A DNA stretch of 64,000 nucleotides, taken from contig CAMBEP010000001.1 of the NCBI GenBank assembly GCA_945865635.1, positions 62,001 through 126,000 on the forward strand, written 5' to 3'. The notes beneath the pieces are model-generated. The model saw nothing but the letters and a program-made list of their open reading frames with translations, was not told where the DNA came from and did not search any database. This DNA is from Candidatus Kuenenia stuttgartensis (GTDB lineage: Bacteria; Planctomycetota; Planctomycetia; Isosphaerales; Isosphaeraceae). Position numbers and translations under genes: made by a program. Shown piece by piece: positions 34,282 to 43,643 of this stretch. Position 1 is the first letter of the stretch, and each line of letters begins with the position of its first letter.

Positions 34282-35055
34282 ATGAAGAGCATTCGGTTGA
34301 CGCGATTTCAACGATCTTTCGGTATATTCCTATTTGGCAGTTTATTCTCATTCTCGGGACTAAACGCGCAATCTCTTATTAAAGAAGCAACTTACGACCA
34401 TATAGATGGCCTGGAACTGAAACAGCCGACCGACAAGGTGGACTATCCGGCCACCCCTCCACCTGCAGGGGCGACAATCATTTTTGATGGTAAATCTACG
34501 GACGGATTCACCAAGACCGACGGTAAGTCACCGATTGACTGGATGTTAAGCAAAGGAGATGCTCTGCGTGTGACCAAGGGAGGAATCGTTTCCAAAGCCC
34601 TGATTTCCGAACCTGTTCACTTGCATGTCGAATTTCGGGTCCCCTACATGCCTAAATTCAAAGGTCAGGGGCGTGGCAACAGTGGCGTTTACCTGCAAGG
34701 CCGTTATGAAGTGCAAGTGCTTGACAGCTATGGGCTTGATAGTCAGGACAACGACTGCGGTGGAATTTACAAGGTGGCCAAGCCCCTGGTCAATGCCTGT
34801 AAGGCGCCTACGGTCTGGCAGGCTTACGACATTGAATTCACACCTCCCCTATTTGAGAACGGCAAGAAGTCTGAGCCAGCCCATATCACCGTTCGACAAA
34901 ATGGCCAGTTGATTCATAAGGATGTCGTGATACTGATCGATAATACAGTGGCTGGTCTGGGCGGAGATCCATCCAAGCCTGGCCCGTTGCACCTTCAGGA
35001 TCATGGCGATCCCGTGGAATTCCGAAATATTTGGATGATTCCCTTGAAGAAGTAA
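34282..35055 (+). CDS. DUF1080 (3-keto-disaccharide hydrolase-like) exported protein
   Basis: A 257-residue secreted protein (signal peptide about 1-29, ending LNAQ). The DUF1080 concanavalin-like fold is marked by TIIFDGKSTDGFTKTDG, LHVEFRVPYMP, GQGRGNSGVYLQGRYEVQV, DCGGIYKVAKPL, WQAYDIEFTPP and GPLHLQDHGDPVEFRNIWM. DUF1080 proteins are expanded in planctomycetes and some cleave 3-keto-glycosides during polysaccharide or glycoside degradation. Substrate here is unknown. ATG 34282 is used. It stands alone with an unusual inverted repeat after its stop. Confidence 0.88.
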   Translation: MKSIRLTRFQRSFGIFLFGSLFSFSGLNAQSLIKEATYDHIDGLELKQPTDKVDYPATPPPAGATIIFDGKSTDGFTKTDGKSPIDWMLSKGDALRVTKGGIVSKALISEPVHLHVEFRVPYMPKFKGQGRGNSGVYLQGRYEVQVLDSYGLDSQDNDCGGIYKVAKPLVNACKAPTVWQAYDIEFTPPLFENGKKSEPAHITVRQNGQLIHKDVVILIDNTVAGLGGDPSKPGPLHLQDHGDPVEFRNIWMIPLKK

Positions 35056-35069
35056 TCAAAAAACTCTTG

Positions 35070-35143
35070 GAAAACGCAATCGTTTTCAGGCAATGATAAA
35101 TTCGCTTAAAAAGCTCTTCTCATTGTCTGTCGATTGCGTTTTC
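35070..35143. repeat. long-range inverted repeat element, nested stems
   Basis: Perfect 13-bp arms GAAAACGCAATCG (35070-35082) and CGATTGCGTTTTC (35131-35143) enclose a second dyad CAATGA (35091-35096)/TCATTG (35120-35125). The whole could fold into one branched-free stem of about 74 nt. No T-run follows, so it is not a classical terminator. It lies 14 bp after the DUF1080 stop and 96 bp before the convergent DUF2339 stop. Confidence 0.5.
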
Positions 35144-35239
35144 GAGTCGTCTGTCGTAAAAATAAAGCATCCTGCGTAAGTCAGAGCCAGATGAAATCGA
35201 ATAGGGCGCAAGCTTTGACCAAGAATTTCAAAAGGTGGT

Positions 35240-38047
35240 TTATTGAGGGTCTTCATCTGAAATTACGTTTGGTTCTTGCTCTCCAAAGACATATTTAGAA
35301 TAAAACCAGCTTAACCCCATAAGGCTCAGGCCCAGGCCGAAGAATGAAATCACCCGGTAAAGTCCTTGTAATTCTTTGGCATCGTAGACGAAGACTTTTC
35401 CAACAGTGAGGATCATGATGACAAGCGATGCGACCCGAATCATTTTATCTTTTTGAGCTGTGCCAAGCATGAGCAAGATCATCCCGAAAATTAACCATGC
35501 CAGAGAATAAGCGTAAATCTCGGCATTGCCAACCTTGAAGGAATTCAAGAATGGACCTTGAAAATAATGCCTGACGTTCATCGAAATGAGTGTAAAAGCT
35601 AGAAGAAGCATGAATCCATAGCAAAACTCGGACCAGTCACTTTTATTTAAACGGATGAATTCAAGATTGGTCAGCCATGTCCAGATAATCGGTAGGCCGT
35701 AAGTCAGGAGTAATGCATTGAAGATCAAGGATTGACCCACGTTTTCATGGGTCCATAACGGATTGTGAAAGAAGAAATCAAAGAACAGGATTCGAAAGAC
35801 GGCAACGGCTACAAGCGCATAACCACTATGAGACAATGACTTTCTTGAGAATTGCTTGCCGATCCAAATGCAACAGATTCCGAACAGGTATAGAATGTTT
35901 GTTGTTACACCTCGTTCGAAAAAGCCGGCTTTGACAAATAAGATTTCGCTGTCGATATGAAATGCATGCCGTGTCAGGTAATATCCCATCACCCCAAACA
36001 AGGCAACAACAGCACCATCCAATGAATAACTCAGCGTATCGCTTTCCGGGTCTTCGTCTTTCTGACGAATTAGATTACTTGACATGAGAAAGAATAGACC
36101 AGGTAAACCAAGCTGGAACATAGGCCAGTTTACAATCGGAACACCATCTTGCAATTGTAGTTTCGCCTCTGCAATGCTATAGGCCGTAAGTTCAATTAAT
36201 AGAGAAATCTGTGGCAATAAAAGCAGCCCAAACAGACATGCCAGAAGGCCAGCAATCGGTTTGAGCATTTTGATGTCCAGTTTTGTATTCAGCCATGCGA
36301 TGGTAAGCAGTTCGGCCGCAATTGCGATGGATAGAAAATTACGATGCAATTCTATTGTCAGACCGATTGAAAGAAAGGCTGTGGCTGTGGCGGAATAAAT
36401 CGCCAGCAGCGGTTGTCGATGGTGGTCCGTTTCCTGCACATGATTTAAAATTTCAGTCAGCGCTCCGATTGAAAGCACAGATAAGCCAAGGGCAAGTATG
36501 CCCCAGAACATCGGAATCTGCTTCACAAAATTGGCGTCATGCAATAACGCAAAGCTTATCAGATAGTAAATGAGACATGTTGCCGAGACCAGCCCCGCCC
36601 AGCCCAACTTGACCTGGCTTCGTAATTGCAGAATATATCCGCTGATGACATAAATCAGGCTGAAAATGAAGATGATAGCGGGCTGGATCGTTTGGGTTTT
36701 CGAGTAACAGAATACAATCATGAAGGTATTCATAAACATCGATAGCCAAGGCACCAGCCCATAAAGTTTCTGATTGAAACCGGCCAGAATTATCCCCGCA
36801 ATTGAGATCAGACCATATAATCCCCAATCCAATGCTTGGAATCCGGCTCGCATGTTGGATAAATTCATGATCAGCAAAGTGCCACCAAGGGTCAAATAAT
36901 TCAGGCTGGCAAGGCCATCGATGCTTGCCAAGCGAATGGATTCAAACATCCCGGATTGATTTGAAAGTTCAGTTTCATAATCAACTCTGGATGAGTGAAC
37001 GACAAGGGCACTCACGCTCCCAAGAAAAATAAATGTCCAAATATTGTCTGAAGGGCTGAAATGATTTCCCAAAACCCACAGGCTTACCCAGGAAAATCCA
37101 CCTAGGATTGTAGGAATCGCCAAAATCCACCAACCCTTTTCTTGAATCACAATCATCATGCTGCATATCAAAAAGAACAAGTAAAGGAAGAGGGTCGGGG
37201 CATTCGGATCGGTCGATCCCGTCATGGTGGGTGACAGGAATCCGCCGATCAACCCAATTACGGCAACAGGCATTCCATGTTTCAACGATAAAACAATCGC
37301 AAGTAAGGTCACCAATGTCATCAAGCTGAACCCGAGAATCGGTGAAATCAAATGATAAAATGACGAGGCGGAAAATATGGATATGTAAAGATCAGCAATC
37401 CCTGCCCCAGACAGTGCTTGTGAGATTCGTCCACCATTGGCAAATTGGGGCTGTTGCCGAATCGCTTCGGCCGCAATCAGTAGGCAGGAGCCAAAGATCA
37501 GACCCATCACAACACGAACGGTATAGCCCAGTAATCCCATTTCGATCGAGTATTTCACCAGAAAAAACCCAGCAAACGCCAATGCCACTGCGCCAATCCA
37601 CACTGGCAGTCGAGCACCAAATTCACGCTCAAAGTCTGAAAAGGATTTTGGAGTCGCCTTGGGATCTTCTACTCGACCAGCAGGTTCGGTCTTTGGTTCG
37701 TTTAAAGGCGTAAAATTTTGTAATTCTTCAAGGCGAGATTTTGGCAGTTCAAACGTTTCCTGAGTTGGTTTTCGGGAAGGTTCAACAACAGACTCAGGCT
37801 TGGGAGTGGATGCAGGATTTGCTTGCTGATACGCTTGGTAACTCGGTTGTGCGGATCTTTGAGGCTCCGGCTTTGGGCCAAGCTGCCGCTCCGATTCTTT
37901 GAGACTTCTCAGATACAGCTTTAAACGATCCAGTTCCTCGGTTAAGTACTCAATCTTTTTGCCATTGGAATATCCCCAAAATAAACAAGCAATCAATAGA
38001 ATCAGCGTCATTGGCTGGCTGTAAAAAGCCCCGAAAATATTACCCAA
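35240..38047 (-). CDS. DUF2339 multi-spanning membrane protein
   Basis: A 935-residue protein with an N-terminal helix, a coiled/charged stretch (about 30-50), a Pro/Glu/Gln-rich linker to about 125 and then more than twenty membrane helices. The DUF2339 start is recognisable at FEREFGARLPVWIGAVALAF followed by GFFLVKYSIEMGLLG. Family function is unknown; these are large inner-membrane proteins found in many bacteria. It is read from ATG 38047 and has no close operon partner. It converges with the DUF1080 gene. Confidence 0.85.
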   Translation of the reverse strand: MGNIFGAFYSQPMTLILLIACLFWGYSNGKKIEYLTEELDRLKLYLRSLKESERQLGPKPEPQRSAQPSYQAYQQANPASTPKPESVVEPSRKPTQETFELPKSRLEELQNFTPLNEPKTEPAGRVEDPKATPKSFSDFEREFGARLPVWIGAVALAFAGFFLVKYSIEMGLLGYTVRVVMGLIFGSCLLIAAEAIRQQPQFANGGRISQALSGAGIADLYISIFSASSFYHLISPILGFSLMTLVTLLAIVLSLKHGMPVAVIGLIGGFLSPTMTGSTDPNAPTLFLYLFFLICSMMIVIQEKGWWILAIPTILGGFSWVSLWVLGNHFSPSDNIWTFIFLGSVSALVVHSSRVDYETELSNQSGMFESIRLASIDGLASLNYLTLGGTLLIMNLSNMRAGFQALDWGLYGLISIAGIILAGFNQKLYGLVPWLSMFMNTFMIVFCYSKTQTIQPAIIFIFSLIYVISGYILQLRSQVKLGWAGLVSATCLIYYLISFALLHDANFVKQIPMFWGILALGLSVLSIGALTEILNHVQETDHHRQPLLAIYSATATAFLSIGLTIELHRNFLSIAIAAELLTIAWLNTKLDIKMLKPIAGLLACLFGLLLLPQISLLIELTAYSIAEAKLQLQDGVPIVNWPMFQLGLPGLFFLMSSNLIRQKDEDPESDTLSYSLDGAVVALFGVMGYYLTRHAFHIDSEILFVKAGFFERGVTTNILYLFGICCIWIGKQFSRKSLSHSGYALVAVAVFRILFFDFFFHNPLWTHENVGQSLIFNALLLTYGLPIIWTWLTNLEFIRLNKSDWSEFCYGFMLLLAFTLISMNVRHYFQGPFLNSFKVGNAEIYAYSLAWLIFGMILLMLGTAQKDKMIRVASLVIMILTVGKVFVYDAKELQGLYRVISFFGLGLSLMGLSWFYSKYVFGEQEPNVISDEDPQ

Positions 38048-38231
38048 GCAGCACCTCTTTTCCTATGTGATGAAGTAGTTTAGACTATCGCAATCTGCGA
38101 TGGAGTACAAATGAATTTCATAATTATTTTCACATTATAAGGTTTGCGCCAATTCTAAAACAGGTTTCCCACAAAATAAGAATTCAGGATAAGAGGTTTT
38201 TCTACAAGCTTAAAAACTTCAAACAAAAATG

Positions 38232-38253
38232 CCACACCTTAATAGGTGTGGCA
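38232..38253 (-). terminator. rho-independent terminator of the Cys/Ser/Tyr-rich lipoprotein gene
   Basis: A perfect 9-bp stem (GCCACACCT/AGGTGTGGC) with a TAAT loop; on the minus strand ATTTTTG follows. It lies 27 bp after the stop. The stem is similar to that of the terminator at 4124-4155. Confidence 0.85.
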
Positions 38254-38280
38254 AAAGTTCAATGAACAATCCCGCTCCAG

Positions 38281-38763
38281 TCAGCTTTGCTTTGCTGGTG
38301 CCACTGGGGCCAGTTGTGGCGAAGGTGCTGCTGGTACAGCCTGTTCTGAAGGAGCAATCATTTGCGAACTTGGCATGATCACTTCAGAAACGACTGGACC
38401 ACAACTGCCGCATGCCGGTTCGGCAATCACCATTGGTGAAACAGGAGCACATTTGTGCTTGCTGAAAAGTGCGTGGAACAAACCACCGCCACTTTTGCGA
38501 GACTTGCCCCAGATGCCGCAAGGGTTGCAATTGCTTGCGTAAGCGCTTGTGTAACCCGAGCTGTAGCATGAGGAATAACAGGAACTATAGCTCGTCGTGT
38601 AGCAGGAGGTATAGCAGGATGAGTAGCCAGAGCTATAGCAGCTCTCCACTACAGGAGCGCTATAGCATGAGGAATAGCAGGAATCAACGTAGCTGACAGC
38701 GGGAGCTTTATGGTGACAGCCCAGTCCGCTCAGTGTCAGTAAAACGGCCAATGTGACTTGCAT
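38281..38763 (-). CDS. lipoprotein with Cys/Ser/Tyr repeats
   Basis: A 160-residue lipoprotein. The signal MQVTLAVLLTLSGLGC gives a lipobox with Cys16. Residues about 25-78 consist of short repeats such as SCYSSCYS, SSGYSSCYT and SSGYTSAY, rich in Cys, Ser, Tyr and Thr, with cysteines spaced three or four residues apart. A segment with CNPCG and KHKCAP follows, then CGSCGPVV and a Pro/Ala/Ser-rich tail. I do not recognise a family. Repeated cysteines and tyrosines suggest disulfide or tyrosine cross-linking at the cell surface, which is inference. It is a single-gene unit with its own terminator. Confidence 0.7.
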   Translation of the reverse strand: MQVTLAVLLTLSGLGCHHKAPAVSYVDSCYSSCYSAPVVESCYSSGYSSCYTSCYTTSYSSCYSSCYSSGYTSAYASNCNPCGIWGKSRKSGGGLFHALFSKHKCAPVSPMVIAEPACGSCGPVVSEVIMPSSQMIAPSEQAVPAAPSPQLAPVAPAKQS

Positions 38764-39025
38764 GGTGGTTGCCTTCTTCTCGATGGGTGCACTTAACCAG
38801 AAACTGTCGACTGTACAAAACCGCCGACGACTTAGGCTTACTCAATTTATGCAGCCTATGCATCTTAGCTGTTTGGTTCAGGCGATACATATACCGCAAC
38901 GCATCTAGTTTACCCTTAAAGCTTAGCTTTTCAAATTCCTTGGACAGGATTTTTCCTGTTCACGAGTTCGGAAAAGGTGGGTTATACCATCAGATCCAGC
39001 AACCGGAAAAGTCGATAGACTAATT

Positions 39026-39712
39026 ATGATTGGCCTTCGCAATGGCGACGATCAGCCTATCGCCATTTCTGAACTGAATGATCGAAAGACATCGCCCATG
39101 TTGCCTAACCATAATACAGGAAATGATTTGGAGAGAGTTTCTCTGAAGCGTTCCATGATTGCCATCGTGGTTGCGATTCATCTGGCGATCGTTTTGATTG
39201 GCGCCTTGGCGGCTCAGCCATCGAGTCTTCTGGAGCAAGCCTTGGCCAATAAATTTCTAGGGTATTTTCAGATTCTTGATCTCGGCCAGGGCTATCGGTT
39301 CTATGCACCTAGCCCGGCCCCGACGGCGATTGTCACCGCAAAACTCAAAATCCGTGATGATGATGGCAGGATCCACTATAAAACTGTGCGCATCCCTGAT
39401 CGCAACACAGGGCCTAGACTCAGGCTCCAGCGGCAACTTGCTCTGGCAAATTCGCTCTGGACAGAATATGAAAGAGAGTTGACAGCACCTGGCGGTGATC
39501 ACTCATCTCATATTTTGGCAAAGAGTTATGCGAGACATCTTGGGAATGGTGTCGCAGGATGTGAATCCGTTGAACTTTTTGTTCATCGCCATCCGGATCC
39601 TTCCGCCTTGGAAAACGCGCTGAGACACGGTTCAAAGCTGACTCTCAAAGAACTCGATACCGAACGGTTCAGCACACCTATTGAATCTCTGGGGGTCTTT
39701 CCATGCGACTGA
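39026..39712 (+). CDS. single-helix membrane protein paired with the HTTM protein
   Basis: A 228-residue protein with a 42-residue polar N-terminus, one membrane helix at about 44-64 (MIAIVVAIHLAIVLIGALAA) and a ~165-residue outer domain starting YFQILDLGQGYRFYAPSPAP. No family is recognised. Its last 10 bp overlap the following HTTM gene, which indicates translational coupling and probably a shared complex. ATG 39026 is used; in-frame ATG 25 codons later is possible. It is divergent from the Cys-rich lipoprotein gene. Confidence 0.65.
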   Translation: MIGLRNGDDQPIAISELNDRKTSPMLPNHNTGNDLERVSLKRSMIAIVVAIHLAIVLIGALAAQPSSLLEQALANKFLGYFQILDLGQGYRFYAPSPAPTAIVTAKLKIRDDDGRIHYKTVRIPDRNTGPRLRLQRQLALANSLWTEYERELTAPGGDHSSHILAKSYARHLGNGVAGCESVELFVHRHPDPSALENALRHGSKLTLKELDTERFSTPIESLGVFPCD

Positions 39713-40647
39713 TCTTTCAACAAGCGGCCCGATATCCGGGTGAATTCGTCGCTCAGCAATGGTCTGATTGGCGATCATTCATCACGACTCCGGTCGATGG
39801 AACAATGCTTGGGCCAGTCCGACTGACGCTCGGATTACTCGCGACTTGGAACTGGTTGGTCATGGGACTCGATTTCAGTGACTGGTTTGGCCCCTTCGGC
39901 TGGCTGCCAAAGGCAGAGGCCATTGCCTTAAGGCGTGCGACAATTCCTTGGGGATGGAGCCTTTGGGACATCGTTCCGCAATCGGTTGTCGCGCCGGTTT
40001 ATGGGCTTGGACTGATCGTGATCCTGACCTGGACAGTCGGGTTTTGCTGCCGATGGAGTGGGGTGATCACGTGGCTGTTGATTTATTCCACAATGCGAAG
40101 GCTGCCCATGATGCTCTTCGGGTTTGACAGCATTCTGAGCACTTTTGTCCTTTATCTCGCATTGACGGGAACGGGTGGAGAATCGCTCTCGATCGATCGC
40201 TGGCTGGCGAGCCGAAACGGTTTCAAACCAATTCAAAACAAGTTCTTACGAAGTACTGTCGCGATTCGATTGATCCAGATCCATCTCTGTGTGATCTACG
40301 GGGCTGCTGGTTTGTCCAAACTCAGGGGTGAGCCATGGTGGAGCGGAACAGCCTCGTTTTTTCTAGTCGCAAATTCAGAATTTCGAGGCGTTTCCATCCT
40401 GGAAACCCTGGGCAATCATCGAATGATTACGGCCTTGTTCACGCACATTCCGTTATGGACGGAAATCCTCTATCCGGTTCTGATTTGGCCTAAACTCTGG
40501 AGGCCACTAATCATGATCCTGACCGTCGGACTTCACCTTGCCATCGGCCTGACACTAGGGCTCTGGGAATTTGGATTTGCGATGATTGCCGCAAATCTTG
40601 TCTTTATCGATGGCGAATGGCTCAAGGCGGTATTACATTCAAAATAA
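39703..40647 (+). CDS. HTTM-domain membrane protein (vitamin K-dependent carboxylase-like)
   Basis: A 314-residue protein with six or seven membrane helices. Features of the HTTM domain include GPVRLTLGLLATWNW, FGPFGWLPKAEA, the RLIQIHLCVIYGAAGLSKLRG segment near 190-210 and the following EPWWSGTA. HTTM is the transmembrane domain shared with gamma-glutamyl carboxylases; bacterial members are mostly of unknown function. This one lacks the large lumenal C-terminal domain of true carboxylases, so carboxylation cannot be assumed. The partner gene overlaps its start by 10 bp. Confidence 0.8.
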   Translation: MRLIFQQAARYPGEFVAQQWSDWRSFITTPVDGTMLGPVRLTLGLLATWNWLVMGLDFSDWFGPFGWLPKAEAIALRRATIPWGWSLWDIVPQSVVAPVYGLGLIVILTWTVGFCCRWSGVITWLLIYSTMRRLPMMLFGFDSILSTFVLYLALTGTGGESLSIDRWLASRNGFKPIQNKFLRSTVAIRLIQIHLCVIYGAAGLSKLRGEPWWSGTASFFLVANSEFRGVSILETLGNHRMITALFTHIPLWTEILYPVLIWPKLWRPLIMILTVGLHLAIGLTLGLWEFGFAMIAANLVFIDGEWLKAVLHSK

Positions 40648-40729
40648 GAAGCCATTCGGGCTTAAAGCCTCTGGGTTTTCGATCGCAACGATTCTAAAAT
40701 CAAAGAGATTCAGAAGAGGTGTATTTACA

Positions 40730-41152
40730 ATGTCGAGCTCAGAACCTGATCCTCTGCAAAGTCCTGCGAGTGACTTCAGCCAACCAATTTTGAGGTCGCC
40801 AAAGTCGCCAAAAATTGAGCCGGTTGCTTTACGGACACCACGGCTTTTTCTGCGCGAGCCTGGATGGCAAGTCGCCCTAAAGATTGGTAGTGAAAGACTC
40901 TTCTGTTATCTGACTGAGCCCGGCGAAACGCATTACCACAGAATTGTGGACGGCGAAATTCACTTGATCAGGGACGATGAAAAGGTTTGTTTGCCATGTG
41001 CAGAGCGGCGTGGTTTATTGGCTTTCGAGCCAAAGCGGTTGAGGGAGCCTTCGGCCGCCTTAAATTTTCTGATCAACCAAGTCGGTGACGATGAGTTGCT
41101 TCAGATCCTGAATTGGGAAGAGCCGCCTGTGGCTCAAGAAGGTCAGGATTAA
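40730..41152 (+). CDS. conserved hypothetical protein, third gene of the HTTM unit
   Basis: A 140-residue soluble protein without signal or helices. ATG 40730 is chosen because AGAGG lies about 10 bases upstream; the longer open frame overlaps the HTTM gene with an untypical N-terminus. It contains a proline-rich start, a beta-rich middle (RLFLREPGWQVALKIGSE, HYHRIVDGEIHLI) with a cysteine pair, C63 and C90 region (FCYL, CLPCAE), and an acidic end. I do not recognise a family. It follows the HTTM gene by 82 bp and converges with the DUF1501 gene after 8 bp. Confidence 0.6.
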   Translation: MSSSEPDPLQSPASDFSQPILRSPKSPKIEPVALRTPRLFLREPGWQVALKIGSERLFCYLTEPGETHYHRIVDGEIHLIRDDEKVCLPCAERRGLLAFEPKRLREPSAALNFLINQVGDDELLQILNWEEPPVAQEGQD

Positions 41153-41160
41153 ACAATCGA

Positions 41161-42525
41161 TCACACAATCTGTCGGATAAGCGATGCCGTACTGGGCAGG
41201 ATCGGAACAGGGCGATTTGAAGCGTCGGAGACAAACCCGTGCGGATCAATCCCAAGGTGATGGTAAATTGTGGCCAGAACATCATGGTAATGAATCGGTT
41301 GTGATGAAACATACGCGCCGTTTTTGTCACTGGCGCCGATGGTCTGACCGACTTTAAAACCACCGCCCGACATCAGGGCAAAGTTCACGGGGGCCCAGTG
41401 GTCGCGACCAGCATCCTTATTGATTTTCGGAGTCCTGCCGAATTCGCCCCAGACCACCACCGCAACATCATCCTGCAGGCCACGATCGTAAATGTCTTCG
41501 ATCAGGGCTGAGATACCGGTATCGAACAGGGGCATGTGGTTCTTGAGATGCGAGAAATTGCCGCCATGCGTATCCCAAAAGCCGTAAGCCACCGTGACCA
41601 CTCGTGAACCCGCTTCGACAAGTCGACGGGCGATCAAGAGCTGATCATTCCACATCGGGGCGCCGTCGCCGAGATGCTTGGGCGAGCCCTTGCCGTATCG
41701 ATCCCGAACCCGGGGATCCTCTTTTTCAACATTCATGGCGTCTGCAACCTTTGATGAATGAAGCACTTCCATCGCGCGGCGATAGTTTGTGTCCATGCCA
41801 TCCATCGAGCTCGATTCCCAGCCGGAACGCATCGTCTCAAACTGGTTGAGCAAGTCCGTACGCTGGTTGAACCGATCCCCCGAAACCTGTTTTTGCTGAT
41901 ACAGAGCCAAATCGTCGCCGCTCATTTTAGCGGCACGCATTGTCGAACCAAGCAACCCTCCATCGGCTGGGTTGTATGGCTTGTGCTGCATGACCGGAAA
42001 AAGATCCACAAACGGCGGAACCACTGGGTCCACTGAACCCAACACACGGTTTGCGACCGATCCAAAGTGTGGCTTGCCTTGAGCTTGCGCTAAACCCATC
42101 TGAAATCCGGTCAGATTCTGCCAGCTTGAATGCTCATCCTTAAATCCAACCAGACTGCGAATCACAGCAACTTTGTCAGCGATGTTTGCCATCTTTGGCA
42201 AAAGTTCGCCATACTCAATTCCTGGAACCCTCGTCGCAATTGGCTTGAATTCGCCTCTTATCTCTTGCGGGGAATTCGGCTTGAGATCAAACGTGTCCTG
42301 ATGCGACATACCCCCAGATAAATACACCATGATCACCGACTTATGACGCTTGGTACCAGCCGAAGTCTCCGTTCGGCTCGCTCCAAGTGCTTCCGCCTGA
42401 TAGATCTGAGCCAGATTCAAACCGCCCATCGCAAGCGAACCAACACGTAAAAACTGGCGACGTGAACGACCGTCGCAAAACCTGCGCCCTACGCCAGATG
42501 TGTTTGATAGTGATAAGTCAATCAT
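41161..42525 (-). CDS. DUF1501 (sulfatase-like) Tat-exported protein
   Basis: About 454 residues. ATG 42525 is preferred because GGAAG lies about ten bases upstream. A Tat signal is visible (SRRQFLRVGSLAMGGLNLAQ). The DUF1501 domain shows KSVIMVYLSGGMSHQDTFD, GIEYGELLPKMANIADKVA and VVVWGEFGRTPKINKDAGRDHW. The fold is related to the alkaline phosphatase/sulfatase superfamily, and these genes are often paired in planctomycetes with a DUF1549/DUF1553 cytochrome protein. No such partner is adjacent here. Substrate is unknown. Confidence 0.9.
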   Translation of the reverse strand: MIDLSLSNTSGVGRRFCDGRSRRQFLRVGSLAMGGLNLAQIYQAEALGASRTETSAGTKRHKSVIMVYLSGGMSHQDTFDLKPNSPQEIRGEFKPIATRVPGIEYGELLPKMANIADKVAVIRSLVGFKDEHSSWQNLTGFQMGLAQAQGKPHFGSVANRVLGSVDPVVPPFVDLFPVMQHKPYNPADGGLLGSTMRAAKMSGDDLALYQQKQVSGDRFNQRTDLLNQFETMRSGWESSSMDGMDTNYRRAMEVLHSSKVADAMNVEKEDPRVRDRYGKGSPKHLGDGAPMWNDQLLIARRLVEAGSRVVTVAYGFWDTHGGNFSHLKNHMPLFDTGISALIEDIYDRGLQDDVAVVVWGEFGRTPKINKDAGRDHWAPVNFALMSGGGFKVGQTIGASDKNGAYVSSQPIHYHDVLATIYHHLGIDPHGFVSDASNRPVPILPSTASLIRQIV

Positions 42526-42790
42526 GTGTGGGCTTCCGGCGGCTTGGGGGGATTGGGCTGTTTGTGCGATAGCCCAAATAGGCAAGTGGTCATTATGATC
42601 ATGTCGTCATTCCGACCCTTATTAATATTAAACATCGTTTTTACACATTCGACAAGTGATGAAATGGGTAATCCTGAAAAATAAAAGCAATGTGTCATGC
42701 GGATCGTGCGGGCCAGGGTGGGTTATGACTGGTTGTGATGGTTGTAACAACAATTTGTAAAAGACTTTGTGTAAGCTTGACCGAGGTTTT

Positions 42791-43351
42791 TCAATTGATG
42801 GTCGGGTCAATCGGTGAGCGACGGATTTTTAGGACGCTTCTCAGGCTTCGAACATTGCAAGCCGCCATGAGAACATCCCAGAGATCACGAACTTCGTTCC
42901 AGAAAACGAATCTCGATTCCGCTTCGAGAATCGCCCATGAGCCCTCTTCGATCTCATTCTCAAGTTGATTGGGACCCCAGCCAGCATAGTTTGCAATAAG
43001 AATCGATGGTTCGATCTGCTCTTCAAGCATGTGGCGAATCTTCTCAGGATCGACGGTCCGAAAGATCTCGTCACTGACCTCATCGTCCGACCAGTCCGAG
43101 TCCTGGTGAACAATCAGCAATGGGCCACCCACGGGACCACCAATCAGGACCGGCTTGTCCCAAGGGATTATTGTGGAATAAATTTTGTCAGATAGCTCTT
43201 CAATGGTCAGCTTGCTCGGCTTATTGATCACAACCCCAGCGGCACCTTCAGGCCCATGCTCGAAGATGTAAACCACTGCTCGGCTGAAATTTGAGTCCGT
43301 CAATTCCTCTTGAGCCACAAGGAAGTGATTTTTTAACGAAAGGCTTGCCAT
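42791..43351 (-). CDS. YqgE/AlgH family protein
   Basis: A 186-residue DUF179 protein. The N-terminus LKNHFLVAQEELTDSNFSRAVVYIF, here split as LKNHFLVAQEEL and NFSRAVVYIFEHG, with AAGVVINKPSKLTIEEL and VLIGGPVGGPLLIVH, is diagnostic. Members are small cytoplasmic proteins of uncertain role; AlgH was once linked to alginate regulation. The usual C-terminal GYAGWGPxQLExEI is visible as YAGWGPNQLENEIEEGSW. It is probably a single-gene unit. Confidence 0.9.
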   Translation of the reverse strand: MASLSLKNHFLVAQEELTDSNFSRAVVYIFEHGPEGAAGVVINKPSKLTIEELSDKIYSTIIPWDKPVLIGGPVGGPLLIVHQDSDWSDDEVSDEIFRTVDPEKIRHMLEEQIEPSILIANYAGWGPNQLENEIEEGSWAILEAESRFVFWNEVRDLWDVLMAACNVRSLRSVLKIRRSPIDPTIN

Positions 43352-43643
43352 TGCGGAATCTCGGAGTGAGCGTCGGCCTGCTCAACTGCAACGCCGTCTG
43401 AGGTGAGCTTCATTGAGACTGATAACGTTCCCTACAGGACCGCTTCTATTGAATCTTGACACGTGCTTATCCAATTTACCAGAGGCCCATCAGACTTTTA
43501 TGATCAATAACGTCATAAACTACCGGTCTTGCCGGTTCTAAGCAGATCTCCTAACTCGATCTTCTCGGAACCAGTTTGATTATGGCCTGGCCAGTTGCCG
43601 TTTAGGCCATTTTCTGAATCGCAACCTCTATTATCAGAAAGTC

